From Microtetraspora glauca (GTDB taxonomy: Bacteria > Actinomycetota > Actinomycetes > Streptomycetales > Streptomycetaceae), in NCBI GenBank assembly GCA_000721275.1, contig JOFO01000002.1, positions 62,001-126,000 of the forward strand: 64,000 nucleotides of DNA. Reading direction: 5' to 3'. Below, piece by piece: positions 34,543 to 45,977 of this stretch. The first letter of the stretch is position 1. Every line of letters begins with the position of its first letter. The position numbers and the translations under genes were made by a program. The notes under the pieces were generated by a model. The model was not told the DNA's origin and ran no database searches. It saw only the letters and a list, made by a program, of their open reading frames with translations.

Positions 34543-37095
34543 CTAGCGGAGGAGCACTCCGGCGACCTCGGCGGCCGGGTCCTCCGGCAGGGCGACGAGG
34601 CCGAGCTCGGCGGGGTGGGCGAGGCGCGGGTGGGCGGGCAGCACCCGGACGGTGCAGCCGAAGGGGCCGGTGCGGTCGAGCTCCAGGGTGCCCGCGTACG
34701 GCTGCCGGCCCTCCAGGTCGGGGCCGCCGGCCGGTTTGAGGGTGACGGTGCGGGTGGCGCCGAGGGTGTCGTCGGCGTCCACCCGGCCGGTGACAGCCTG
34801 CACCTCGACGTCGTCGGGGGTGAGGCCGCCGAGCGCGACGCGGACCCGGACCGCGGGGGTGGCGCCCAGTTCGGCGCCGTCCTCGGCGAGGTCGTCGCCG
34901 ATCTCCACGTGGTCGACGGAGACGCCGGGCCAGGCCGCCCGGACCCGCGCCTTCCAGGCGGCGAGCTCCCGGGCCCGGTCGGGGGTGAGGGCGCGCCGGG
35001 CCGCGGCGGCGGGGACGTACAGCCGCTCCACGTACTCCTGGACCATGCGGTCGGCGAGCACCTTGGGGCCGAGGTCGGCGAGGGTGCGGCGGACCATGGC
35101 GGTCCAGGCGGCGGGGACGCCGTCGGGGCCGCGGTCGTAGAAGCGGGGGGCGACGCGGCGCTCGATCAGCTCGTAGAGGGCGGCGGCCTCCAGGTCGTCG
35201 CGGCGCTCCTCGTCGTCGGCGGCGGCGCCGTCGGCGGTGGGGATCGCCCAGCCGAACTCGGGCGCGAACCACTCGTCCCACCAGCCGTCGAGGACGGAGA
35301 GGTTGAGGCACCCGTTGAGGGCGGCCTTCATGCCGCTGGTGCCGCACGCCTCCAGGGGGCGCAGCGGGTTGTTGAGCCAGACGTCGCAGCCGGGGTAGAG
35401 GCCGCGGGCCATCTCCATGCCGTAGTCGGGCAGGAAGACGATCCGGTGCCGGACGCGCGGGTCGTCGGCGAAGCGGACCAGCTCCTGGACGAGCCTCTTG
35501 CCGCCGTCGTCGGCCGGGTGGGCCTTGCCGGCGACGACCAGCTGCACGGGCCGCTCGGGGTGGAGCAGCAGGGAGCGCAGCCGTTCCTTGTCGCGGAGCA
35601 TCAGGGTGAGCCGCTTGTACGAGGGGACCCGGCGGGCGAAGCCGATGGTGAGGACGTCGGGGTCGAGGACGGAGTCGGTCCAGCCGAGTTCGGCGGCGGC
35701 GGCGCCGCGCTGCCGCCAGGAGGCCCGGACCCGGTCGCGGACGTCGGCGACGAGCCGGGCGCGGAGGGTGCGGCGCAGCTCCCACAGCTCGGCGTCGGAG
35801 GCGTCGGGGCCGAGGCGGGTGACCTCGGGGGCGGTCCAGGTGGGGGCGTGGACGCCGTTGGTGACGGAGGTGATGGGCACCTCGTCGGCGTCGAAGCCGG
35901 GCCAGAGTCCGGCGAACATCTCGCGGCTGACGGTGCCGTGGAGGGTGGAGACGCCGTTGGCGCGCTGGGCGAGGCGCAGGCCCATGGCGGCCATGTTGAA
36001 GACGCCGGGGTCGCCGCCGAGCGGGGTCTCGTCGCCGAGGGCGAGGACGCGGGCGGTGTCGAGGCCGGGCAGGACGCCGTCGTCGCCGAGGTGGCGGGCG
36101 ACGAGTTCGCGGTCGAAGCGGTCGATGCCGGCCGGGACGGGGGTGTGGGTGGTGAAGACGGTGCCGGCCCGGACGGTCTCCAGCGCGGCGTCGAAGTCGA
36201 GCCCGAGGCACTGGAGTTCGCGGATGCGTTCGAGGCCGAGGAAGCCGGCGTGGCCCTCGTTGGTGTGGAACACCTCGGGTTCGGGGTGGCCGGTGAGCCG
36301 GCAGTAGGTGCGGACGGCGCGGACGCCGCCGATGCCGAGCAGCATCTCCTGGAGGAGCCGGTGCTCGCTGCCGCCGCCGTAGAGCCGGTCGGTGACGGAC
36401 CGCTCGCCGGGGGCGTTCTCCTCGACGTCGGAGTCGAGCATGAGCAGCGGTACGCGGCCGACCTGGGCGATCCACAGGTGGGCGTGGAGGCTGCGGCCGC
36501 CGGGCAGGGCGAGGGTGATCCGGGCGGGGGTGCCGTCGGGCTCGCGGAGCGGGCTGACGGGCAGCTCGCCGGGGTCGAGGACGGGGTACTGCTCCTGCTG
36601 CCAGCCGTCGCGGCCGAGGGACTGCCGGAAGTAGCCGTGCCGGTAGAGGAGTCCGACGCCGATGAGGGGGACGCCGAGGTCGCTGGCGGACTTGAGGTGG
36701 TCGCCGGCGAGGATGCCGAGCCCGCCGGAGTACTGGGGCAGGGCGGCGGCGACGCCGAACTCGGGCGAGAAGTACGCGAGGGCGGCGGGCCCGTCGGCGG
36801 AGCCGCGCTCCTGGTACCAGCGGGGCCGGTCGAGGTAGGCGTCGAGGTCGTCGGCGGCGGCGGCGAGCCGGGCGAGGAAGTCCGGGTCGGCGGCGAGCGC
36901 GGCGAGCCGGGGCTTCTCCAGGGCGCCGAGGACGCGGACGGGGTCGGCGCCCCGGAGCCCGTCGGTGGCGAGGGAGTCGAAGAGGGCGCGGGTCGGTTCG
37001 TGCCAGGACCAGCGCAGGTTGCGCGCCAGGGCGGCGAGGGGTCGAAGGGTGTCGGGGAGGACAGGACGGACGGTGAATCGACGGATTGCCTTCAC
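34543..37095 (-). CDS. glgP: Alpha-glucan (glycogen/maltodextrin) phosphorylase
   Basis: This enzyme of about 850 residues releases glucose-1-phosphate from the non-reducing ends of alpha-1,4-glucans. The GTG start at 37095 (MKAIRRFTVRPVLPDTLRPL) has an AAGGTGGG site; the frame upstream is spurious. It is of the actinobacterial/archaeal GT35 type with an N-terminal DUF3417 region (LAALARNLRWSWHEPTRALF). Later motifs are VFHTNEGHAGFLGLERIREL, VTNGVHAPTWTAPE and the PLP-site region ACGTSGMKAALNGCLNLSVL. A beta-sandwich C-terminal part follows. It lies beside glgE but on the opposite strand. Confidence 0.95.
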   Translation of the reverse strand: MKAIRRFTVRPVLPDTLRPLAALARNLRWSWHEPTRALFDSLATDGLRGADPVRVLGALEKPRLAALAADPDFLARLAAAADDLDAYLDRPRWYQERGSADGPAALAYFSPEFGVAAALPQYSGGLGILAGDHLKSASDLGVPLIGVGLLYRHGYFRQSLGRDGWQQEQYPVLDPGELPVSPLREPDGTPARITLALPGGRSLHAHLWIAQVGRVPLLMLDSDVEENAPGERSVTDRLYGGGSEHRLLQEMLLGIGGVRAVRTYCRLTGHPEPEVFHTNEGHAGFLGLERIRELQCLGLDFDAALETVRAGTVFTTHTPVPAGIDRFDRELVARHLGDDGVLPGLDTARVLALGDETPLGGDPGVFNMAAMGLRLAQRANGVSTLHGTVSREMFAGLWPGFDADEVPITSVTNGVHAPTWTAPEVTRLGPDASDAELWELRRTLRARLVADVRDRVRASWRQRGAAAAELGWTDSVLDPDVLTIGFARRVPSYKRLTLMLRDKERLRSLLLHPERPVQLVVAGKAHPADDGGKRLVQELVRFADDPRVRHRIVFLPDYGMEMARGLYPGCDVWLNNPLRPLEACGTSGMKAALNGCLNLSVLDGWWDEWFAPEFGWAIPTADGAAADDEERRDDLEAAALYELIERRVAPRFYDRGPDGVPAAWTAMVRRTLADLGPKVLADRMVQEYVERLYVPAAAARRALTPDRARELAAWKARVRAAWPGVSVDHVEIGDDLAEDGAELGATPAVRVRVALGGLTPDDVEVQAVTGRVDADDTLGATRTVTLKPAGGPDLEGRQPYAGTLELDRTGPFGCTVRVLPAHPRLAHPAELGLVALPEDPAAEVAGVLLR

Positions 37096-37209
37096 GTGTC
37101 CCACCTTCGCAGGCCGGTGACGGTACGGAGTGGACGCACCACGCTGTGCGTCCGGCGTGCCGCACCGAGCGTAGGGGCTCGGCCGCCGCCGGGCCACGGT
37201 GCCTCGGGC

Positions 37210-37995
37210 TCAGGTCCGGCGGGGTGCGGTGGCCCGGTACTCCCCCGGGGTGAGGCCGTAGGCGGTGCGGAAGGCGAGGTGGAAGCCGACGCGGCTGCGG
37301 TAGCCGACGCGGGCGGGCACGGCGGACTGCGGGAGCCCGGTCTCCGCGAGGAGCCGGGCGGCCTCCCGTATCCGGCGGGCGGCCAGGTGGCGGGCCGGGG
37401 AGGTGCCGACGGCGGCGCGGAAGGCGGCGGTGAAGGCGGAGCGGGACATGCCGGCCTCGCGGGCCAGGGTGACGACGGTCCACGGTTCGGCGTAGCGGTG
37501 CTCGATGGCGGCGGCGGCGCGGGCGAGGCCGGGGTGGGGGTGCGGGCCGTCCGGCGGCGGGGGCGCGGCGGCGAGGTCGAGGGCCGCCTCCAGGACGCGC
37601 AGGCCGAGCAGCCGGTCGCCGGGGCCGGGCCGGCGGCCGGGGGCGGCGAGCAGGGCGAGGGTGTCGCGGAGCAGCGGGTCGGCGGCCACCCGCCGCCGGT
37701 CGAGCCGCAGCGCCCGCGGCAGCGCGGCGACGCCTCCGGGCAGTCCCCGGCGCGCGTACCCGACGCGGACGGTCAGCACCCGCACCCCGTCGGATTCGGC
37801 CACGGTGACGCCGCCGGCGGGCGGGGGCTGGGCCGGTGGCGGGCCGGGGCTGAGGTGGTGGGGGGCGCCGTGCGGGAGGAGGGCGAGGTCTCCGGCGGCG
37901 AGGTCGAGGGGGCGGAGGCCCGTCGCGGCGAGCCGGCAGCGTCCGGCGAGGACGTGGTGGAGGACGGCCCGCGCGCCGCCGGTCTCGGTCTGCAT
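37210..37995 (-). CDS. AraC-family transcriptional regulator (cupin plus HTH_18)
   Basis: This regulator has about 261 residues and starts at ATG 37995 (MQTETGGARAVLHHVLAGRC). The N-terminal cupin sensor is marked by GDLALLPHGAPHHLSP. The C-terminal double helix-turn-helix is YAEPWTVVTLAREAGMSRSA followed by VGYRSRVGFHLAFRTAYGLT. It sits between glgP and glgE, sharing a 350-bp intergenic region with glgE that contains an 8-bp inverted repeat. A role in controlling the glucan genes is possible, but many AraC/cupin regulators of this type control unrelated neighbours. Confidence 0.85.
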   Translation of the reverse strand: MQTETGGARAVLHHVLAGRCRLAATGLRPLDLAAGDLALLPHGAPHHLSPGPPPAQPPPAGGVTVAESDGVRVLTVRVGYARRGLPGGVAALPRALRLDRRRVAADPLLRDTLALLAAPGRRPGPGDRLLGLRVLEAALDLAAAPPPPDGPHPHPGLARAAAAIEHRYAEPWTVVTLAREAGMSRSAFTAAFRAAVGTSPARHLAARRIREAARLLAETGLPQSAVPARVGYRSRVGFHLAFRTAYGLTPGEYRATAPRRT

Positions 37996-38110
37996 GGGAG
38001 CTGCCGCCTTCCGCACCGGGTGAACGACGGACCGTCAGCGTAGCGAGCGGGGCGGCGGATCGGGCCGGGTCGCGGGGGCCGGGCGGGTTTCGTGTCCGGC
38101 ACGCGTCTTG

Positions 38111-38149
38111 TCCGGCCCCCTACGCCCTAGTAGTTAACAAAGGGCCGGA
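38111..38149. repeat. Inverted repeat flanking an AT-rich core between the AraC gene and glgE
   Basis: TCCGGCCC (38111-38118) and GGGCCGGA (38142-38149) are perfect 8-bp arms around a 23-bp core containing TAGTAGTTAACAAA, the most AT-rich spot in the 350-bp gap. TTGTCC (38109-38114), 17 bp, then TAGTTA could be a weak promoter. A further hairpin GGGAAGC/GCTTCCC lies at 38160-38181. The remaining 160 bp up to glgE show nothing I can name. Confidence 0.45.
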
Positions 38150-38345
38150 TTGCCCGCCCGGGAAGCTGGGCAAGGCTTCCCCCGGTACCCCCGAATCCGT
38201 CTCCCCCGTACCCGTCTTCATCCCTGTGGGCCCGCCATCCGAGTGAACGCGGAGGGGCGCGGCGATGCCCGCCTCCCCGCGGCCTCCGGCGCGGCTAGAA
38301 AGAGCGCACCACCACCCGCACCCCCGTAAACCGTCAGGTGATGCT

Positions 38346-40339
38346 GTGAATCCGCTCATGGGACGCATTCCCGTACTGGACGTCCGCCCAATGGTCGACT
38401 GCGGCCGGCGCCCCGCGAAGGCGGTGGTCGGCGAGACCTTCGAGGTGTCGGCGACCGTCTTCCGCGAGGGCCACGACGCGGTCGCCGCGAATGTCGTGCT
38501 GACCGGTCCGACCGGCCGGCCGGGGCCCTGGACCCCGATGCGCGAGCTGGCCGAGGGCTCCGACCGCTGGGGGGCCGAGGTCACCCCGGACGCCGAGGGC
38601 CTGTGGACGTACACCGTCGAGGCGTGGAGCGACCCGCTGGCGACGTGGCGCCACGCGGCGAAGATCAAGATCCCGGCCGGGATCGACTCCGAGCTCGTGC
38701 TCGCCGAGGGCGCGGAGCTGCACGAACGGGCCGCCAAGGGCGTCCCGAAGAAGGGCGGCGGCCGGGAGGCGGTGCTCGCGGCGGCGGACGCGCTGCGGGA
38801 CGAGTCCCGGCCGGCCGCCGCCCGGCTCGCCGCGGCGCTGGCGCCGCAGGTGACCGAGGCGCTGGAGCGGCACCCGCTGCGCGAACTGGTCTCCGCCTCC
38901 CCGGCGTTCCCGCTGCGGGTGGAGCGGGAGCGGGCGCTGTTCGGCTCCTGGTACGAGTTCTTCCCGCGCTCGGAGGGCGTGCGGAAGGTGAAGGGCCGTA
39001 CGGTGCCGGGGAACTTCCGCACCGCCGCCGAACGCCTCCCGGCCATCGCGGCGATGGGCTTCGACGTGGTCTACCTGCCACCGATCCACCCGATCGGCGA
39101 GACCCACCGCAAGGGCCCCAACAACTCGCTGTCGGCGGCCCCGGAGGACGTGGGCGTGCCGTGGGCGATCGGTTCGCCGGAGGGCGGGCACGACGCGGTC
39201 CACCCGGACCTGGGCACGATCGAGGACTTCGACGCGTTCGTGGCCCGGGCCCGTGAGCTGCGCCTGGAGATCGCGCTGGACTTCGCGCTGCAGTGCTCGC
39301 CGGACCACCCGTGGGTGGAGAAGCACCCGGAGTGGTTCCACCACCGGCCGGACGGTTCGATCGCGTACGCGGAGAACCCGCCGAAGAAGTACCAGGACAT
39401 CTACCCGATCGCGTTCGACAAGGACATGGACGGGATCGTCGCGGAGACCGTGCGGGTGCTGCGGCACTGGATGGACCACGGGGTGCGGATCTTCCGGGTG
39501 GACAACCCGCACACCAAGCCGGTGGTGTTCTGGGAGCGGGTGATCGGGGAGATCAACGCGCAGGACCCGGACGTGATCTTCCTGGCGGAGGCGTTCACCC
39601 GGCCGGCGATGATGCGGACGCTGGGCGCGATCGGCTTCCAGCAGTCGTACACGTACTTCACCTGGCGGAACACGAAGGACGAGCTGACCGAGTACCTGAC
39701 GGAGCTGTCCGGGGACGTGGCCGCGCAGATGCGCCCGAACCTGTTCGTGAACACCCCGGACATCCTGCACGCGTACCTCCAGGAGGGGGGTCGCCCGGCC
39801 TTCGAGGCGCGCGCGGTGCTCGCGGCGACGCTGGCGCCCACGTGGGGGATCTACGCCGGGTACGAGCTGTGCGAGAACACGCCGCTGCGCCCGGGCAGCG
39901 AGGAGTACCTGGACTCGGAGAAGTACCAACTCCGGCCGCGTGACTGGGAGTCGGCGGAGCGCGCGGGCGCGACGATCTCCCCGCTCATCACCGCGCTGAA
40001 CCGGATCAGGCGCCGCAACCCGGCCCTGCGCCGGCTGCGGAACCTGACCTTCCACCAGGCGGACAACCCGCAGGTGATCGCGTACTCGAAGAAGTCGGGT
40101 TCGAACACCGTTCTGGTGGTCGTCAACCTCGACCCGCACCACACCCAGGAGGCGACGGTCTCGTTGAACATGCCGGAACTCGGCCTCGGCTGGCACGAGA
40201 CCGTGCCGGTGCGCGACGAGCTCACCGGCGTCACCTATCACTGGGGCAGGAACGCCTACGTGCGCCTGGAACCGGGCGTCGCGCCCGCGCACGTGCTCGT
40301 CCTGCGACCGTCCCCGCAGACCGGAGGGTCACCCACCTC

Positions 40340-40343
<4 letters not shown>
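38346..40343 (+). CDS. glgE: Alpha-1,4-glucan:maltose-1-phosphate maltosyltransferase
   Basis: This 665-residue GH13_3 enzyme transfers maltosyl units from alpha-maltose-1-phosphate to glucan ends. The GTG start at 38346 follows AGGTGAT. Domains are an N-terminal beta-sandwich (1-110), a four-helix insert (110-200), the catalytic barrel, and C-terminal strands. The nucleophile is D386 ([12 protein letters not shown]) and the acid-base is E415 ([10 protein letters not shown]), an 8-residue offset from the numbering I recall for the S. coelicolor enzyme. [17 protein letters not shown] is diagnostic. It is coupled to treS by an ATGA overlap. Confidence 0.97.
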
Positions 40344-42034
<1,691 letters not shown>

Positions 42035-42055
42035 CGGAACATCAGCTTCGGTTTG

Positions 42056-42089
42056 CCGGGGTGGGACGGTTACCGCCGCCCCACCCCGG
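42056..42089 (+). terminator. Hairpin after treS
   Basis: A 10-bp stem (42056-42065 with 42080-42089) surrounds a small CGGT/ACCG inner pair, 21 bp beyond the treS stop codon. It could be a partial terminator before mak. The remaining 180 bp up to mak contain no recognisable gene. Confidence 0.6.
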
Positions 42090-42268
42090 GAACGGTGTCC
42101 CCACGCACGAACCCGCACCATCCAGGCCCAACCGGGCCCCTCCATATGGGCCCTCCCTTTCCGACACGTCCCGCACATCCGGACAGCCCCAGCCGCCATC
42201 CGGGACAATCTGCGCATTTGAACGCCTACGACAGCCAACTGCGCGCCCCGGGGAAAGGACGCGACGCC

Positions 42269-43618
42269 ATGCCGGAGACCGCATCCACCACCCGGGCCCC
42301 GGACGCCCTCCTTCCGTCCCTGACGCCCCTGCTCCGCGAATGGCTGCCCCGGCAGCGCTGGTTCGCCGGCAAGGGGCGCCGGGTCACCGGATTCACGCTG
42401 GACGCGGCCACCGAGCTGCTGCCGCTGGACGGCGCCGGCCCCGGACTCCTCCACCTCCTGCTGCGGGTCGAGCAGCCCGGCCGCCCGGCCGGCGAACCCG
42501 CCGACTGCTACCAGATCCTCCTCGGCGTACGGAGCCAGCTGCCGCCCCGTCTCGCCCCCGCCCTCATCGGCCGTGTCCGGCAGGGTCCCCTGGCCGGCCG
42601 CGCCGTCTACGAGGGGCTGCGCGACCCGCGCCTCGCCGGACTCCTCTACGAACGGCTGCGCACCCCCGGCCGCACCGGGCCGCTCCGCTTCCACGCCACC
42701 CGCGCGCTGCCCGGGGCGCTCGCCCCCCGGGTCCTCGACGCCGAACAGTCCAACTCCTCGCTCGTCTTCGGCGACGCGTACATCCTGAAGATCTTCCGTC
42801 GGGTCAGCCCCGGCGCCAACCCGGACCTCGAACTGCCCCTCGCCCTCGGCCAGGCGGGGTGCGCCCGCGTCCCGGCCCCGGTCGCCTGGTTCGAGTCCGG
42901 GGCGGCGACGCTCGGCGTGCTCCAGCCGTACCTTCGGGACTCCCGCGACGGCTGGCGGCTCGCCCTCGACGCCCTCGCGGCCGGGCGGGAGTTCACCGGC
43001 GAGGCGCGGGCGCTCGGCCGGGCCACCGCCGAGGTGCACCTCGCCCTCGCCGAGGCCCTGCCCACCCAGCGGCTGCCGCGCGCCGAGACCGAGGGCCTGG
43101 CCGCGGCGATGGACCGGCGGCTGCACGCCGCCGCCCAGGCCGTGCCCGCGCTGCTGCCCTACGTCCCCGGACTGCGGGCCGTCTTCGCGGCGGCCGGCGA
43201 GGCGGAGGGCGCGGGCACGGTGCAGCGCATCCACGGCGACCTGCACCTCGGGCAGACCCTGCGCGGCTCCGACGGCGCCTGGGCGGTCATCGACTTCGAG
43301 GGCGAGCCGGCCAAGCCGCTCGACGAGCGGCGCCGCCCGCAGCCCACCGTCCGCGACGTCGCCGGCATGCTCCGCTCCTTCGACTACGCGGCCCGCACCC
43401 ACCGGCCGTGGAACGCCGACTGGGCGGCCCGCTGCCGGGCCGCGTACTGCACCGGCTACGCGGAGGTCTCCGGCGCGGACCCCCGCACCGACCCGGCGCT
43501 GCTGCGCGCCTACGAGACCGACAAGGCGGTGTACGAGGTCGTCTACGAGGCCCGGCACCGCCCCGACTGGCTCCCCGTGCCCATGTCCGCCATCCACCGT
43601 CTCGCCACCTCCCGGTGA
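42269..43618 (+). CDS. mak: Maltokinase
   Basis: This kinase of about 449 residues (also called Pep2) phosphorylates maltose to maltose-1-phosphate, the GlgE donor, using ATP. It starts at ATG 42269 ([20 protein letters not shown]) after GGAAAGGA. The N-terminal cap has [20 protein letters not shown], a maltokinase signature. The aminoglycoside-phosphotransferase-like C-lobe holds [15 protein letters not shown] (catalytic Asp) and [20 protein letters not shown] (metal-binding Asp), followed by [20 protein letters not shown] [14 protein letters not shown]. Confidence 0.94.
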   Translation: MPETASTTRAPDALLPSLTPLLREWLPRQRWFAGKGRRVTGFTLDAATELLPLDGAGPGLLHLLLRVEQPGRPAGEPADCYQILLGVRSQLPPRLAPALIGRVRQGPLAGRAVYEGLRDPRLAGLLYERLRTPGRTGPLRFHATRALPGALAPRVLDAEQSNSSLVFGDAYILKIFRRVSPGANPDLELPLALGQAGCARVPAPVAWFESGAATLGVLQPYLRDSRDGWRLALDALAAGREFTGEARALGRATAEVHLALAEALPTQRLPRAETEGLAAAMDRRLHAAAQAVPALLPYVPGLRAVFAAAGEAEGAGTVQRIHGDLHLGQTLRGSDGAWAVIDFEGEPAKPLDERRRPQPTVRDVAGMLRSFDYAARTHRPWNADWAARCRAAYCTGYAEVSGADPRTDPALLRAYETDKAVYEVVYEARHRPDWLPVPMSAIHRLATSR

Positions 43619-43645
43619 GCGGACGGCACCCGGACGGCGGAACAC

Positions 43646-43695
43646 CTCCGCCGGACGGGCGGCTCCGGACGGGCGAGATGGCCCGTTCGGCGGAG
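43646..43695 (+). terminator. Hairpin between mak and glgB
   Basis: A 15-bp stem with one G-T pair (43646-43660 with 43681-43695) and a 20-nt loop lies 27 bp after the mak stop. It suggests that glgB also has its own promoter in the following 65 bp, which are relatively AT-rich (TTGCCTATTTCGTACCCTTT at about 43720-43739). Confidence 0.6.
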
Positions 43696-43760
43696 TGTCC
43701 TGGCGCCCGGCACGGGAGTTGCCTATTTCGTACCCTTTTCGACGTTTCAGGAGGCTACCG

Positions 43761-45977
43761 GTGACCGCCAAGACGCCCCGCACGGCGCCCCCGATCGACC
43801 CCGGCGAGCGCGCGCGGCTGCTCGCCGGGGAGCACCACGATCCGCACGCGCTGCTCGGCGCCCACCCGGTGAAGGGCGGCGTCGTCCTCCGGGCGCTCCG
43901 CCCCTGGGCCCGCGCGGTCACGGCCGTCCTGCCGAAGGGGCGGACGGTCGAGCTGCGCCACGAGGGCGACGGCCTGTTCTCGGCGCTGGTGCCGCTGCTG
44001 CGGAAGGTCCCCGCGTACGAGCTCCGCGTGCGGTACGACGACGGGCCGGAGCTCGTCGTCCAGGACCCGTACCGGCACCTGCCCTCGCTGGGCGAGCTGG
44101 ACCTGCACCTGATCGGCGAGGGCCGGCACGAGGAGCTGTGGACGGCGCTGGGCTCCCGGGTGATGACCCACGGCGGGGTGCGGGGCACCCGCTTCGCCGT
44201 GTGGGCGCCGAACGCCCGGGGCGTCCGCGTCACCGGTGACTTCGTCCACTGGGACGGGACCGGTCTGCCGATGCGCTCGCTCGGCTCGACCGGCGTCTGG
44301 GAGCTGTTCGTGCCCGGGATCGGGGAGGGGGCGGTCTACAAGTACGACATCACCCGCCCCGACGGCTCGCACACCGTGCGCGCCGACCCGATGGCCCGGC
44401 GCACCGAGTGCCCGCCGGACACCGCCTCGATCGTCACCGAGTCGCACTACGAGTGGTCCGACCAGGAGTGGATGGAGCGGCGCGGCGCCCGTCCGCCGCA
44501 CGAGGCGCCGATCTCGGTGTACGAGGTCCACCTCCCGTCCTGGCGGCCCGGGTTGACCTACCGGCAGCTCGCCGAGGAACTGCCCGCGTACGTACGGGAG
44601 ATGGGCTTCACCCACGTGGAGTTCATGCCGGTCACCGAGCACCCCTTCGGCGGCTCCTGGGGCTACCAGGTCACCGGCTTCTACGCGCCGACCGCCCGGC
44701 TGGGCACCCCGGACGACTTCAAGTACCTGGTGGACGCGCTGCACCGGGCGGGGATCGGCGTGCTGATGGACTGGGTGCCGGCCCACTTCCCGAAGGACGA
44801 CTGGGCGCTCGCCGAGTTCGACGGGCGTCCGCTGTACGAGCACGCGGACCCGCGCCGCTCGCACCACCCGGACTGGGGGACGCTGGAGTTCGACTACGGC
44901 CGCAAGGAGGTGCGGAACTTCCTGGTGGCCAACGCGGTGTACTGGTGCCAGGAGTTCCACGTCGACGGCCTGCGGGTGGACGCGGTGGCGTCGATGCTCT
45001 ACCTCGACTACTCGCGGGAGTACGGCGAGTGGCTGCCGAACGAGTACGGCGGCCGGGAGAACCTGGACGCGGTCGCCTTCCTCCAGGAGATGAACGCCAC
45101 CGTCTACCGCCGCTGCCCCGGCATCGTCACCTTCGCCGAGGAGTCGACGGCCTGGGACGGGGTGACCCGGGCGACGGACGTGGTCGGTCCGGGCGGCTTC
45201 GGCGGGCTCGGCTTCGGCATGAAGTGGAACATGGGCTGGATGCACGACTCGCTCCAGTACATGGAGAAGGAGCCGGTGCACCGCAAGTACCACCACCACG
45301 AGATGACCTTCTCGATGGTGTACGCGTACAGCGAGAACTACATCCTGCCGATCTCGCACGACGAGGTGGTGCACGGCAAGCGGGCGCTGGTGTCGAAGAT
45401 GCCCGGCGACTGGTGGCAGCGGCGCGCCAACCACCGCGCCTACCTGGGCTTCATGTGGGCCCACCCGGGCAAGCAACTGCTCTTCATGGGGCAGGAGTTC
45501 GCGCAGGGCGCGGAGTGGTCCGCGGACCACGGGCCGGAGTGGTGGCTGCTCGACCCGGAGTACGGCGCCGCGGCCGACCACCGGGGCGTGAAGGACCTGG
45601 TGCGCGACCTGAACCGGGTCTACACGGCGACACCCTCGCTGTGGGAGCGGGACACCGCGCCGGAGGGCTTCGAGTGGGTGACCGGGGACGCGGCCGACGA
45701 CAACGTCCTCGCCTTCCTCCGCTACGACGCCTTCGGCTCGCCGCTGCTCGCCGTCTGCAACTTCTCGCCCGTCGTCCGGCACGACTACCGGCTCGGCGTG
45801 CCGGACTCCTTCGCCGCCTGGGGCGAAGTGCTGAACACGGACGCGGCGCGGTACGGCGGGTCGGACGTGGTCGGCACCGAACCGGTGAAGACCGAGTCGG
45901 TGCCCTGGCACGGGCGGGCGGCGAGCGTCCGGATGACGCTGCCGCCGCTCGCGACGGTCTGGCTCAGGCCCGCCTGA
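43761..45977 (+). CDS. glgB: 1,4-alpha-glucan branching enzyme
   Basis: This 738-residue GH13_9 enzyme introduces alpha-1,6 branches into the linear glucan made by GlgE. The GTG start at 43761 has a perfect AGGAGG site. There are two N-terminal CBM48-like modules (1-110 and 120-220, [20 protein letters not shown]). Then comes the barrel with [34 protein letters not shown] (nucleophile Asp), [15 protein letters not shown] (acid-base Glu) and [12 protein letters not shown]. Length and motifs are complete. It ends with a 14-bp tail-to-tail overlap with the helicase gene. Confidence 0.97.
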   Translation: MTAKTPRTAPPIDPGERARLLAGEHHDPHALLGAHPVKGGVVLRALRPWARAVTAVLPKGRTVELRHEGDGLFSALVPLLRKVPAYELRVRYDDGPELVVQDPYRHLPSLGELDLHLIGEGRHEELWTALGSRVMTHGGVRGTRFAVWAPNARGVRVTGDFVHWDGTGLPMRSLGSTGVWELFVPGIGEGAVYKYDITRPDGSHTVRADPMARRTECPPDTASIVTESHYEWSDQEWMERRGARPPHEAPISVYEVHLPSWRPGLTYRQLAEELPAYVREMGFTHVEFMPVTEHPFGGSWGYQVTGFYAPTARLGTPDDFKYLVDALHRAGIGVLMDWVPAHFPKDDWALAEFDGRPLYEHADPRRSHHPDWGTLEFDYGRKEVRNFLVANAVYWCQEFHVDGLRVDAVASMLYLDYSREYGEWLPNEYGGRENLDAVAFLQEMNATVYRRCPGIVTFAEESTAWDGVTRATDVVGPGGFGGLGFGMKWNMGWMHDSLQYMEKEPVHRKYHHHEMTFSMVYAYSENYILPISHDEVVHGKRALVSKMPGDWWQRRANHRAYLGFMWAHPGKQLLFMGQEFAQGAEWSADHGPEWWLLDPEYGAAADHRGVKDLVRDLNRVYTATPSLWERDTAPEGFEWVTGDAADDNVLAFLRYDAFGSPLLAVCNFSPVVRHDYRLGVPDSFAAWGEVLNTDAARYGGSDVVGTEPVKTESVPWHGRAASVRMTLPPLATVWLRPA

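Noticed and set aside
33559..38043. A 1494-codon plus-strand frame
   Set aside because: It is antisense to the two-component system, glgP and the AraC gene. Its composition is Gly/Ala/Val/Glu noise with no domain.
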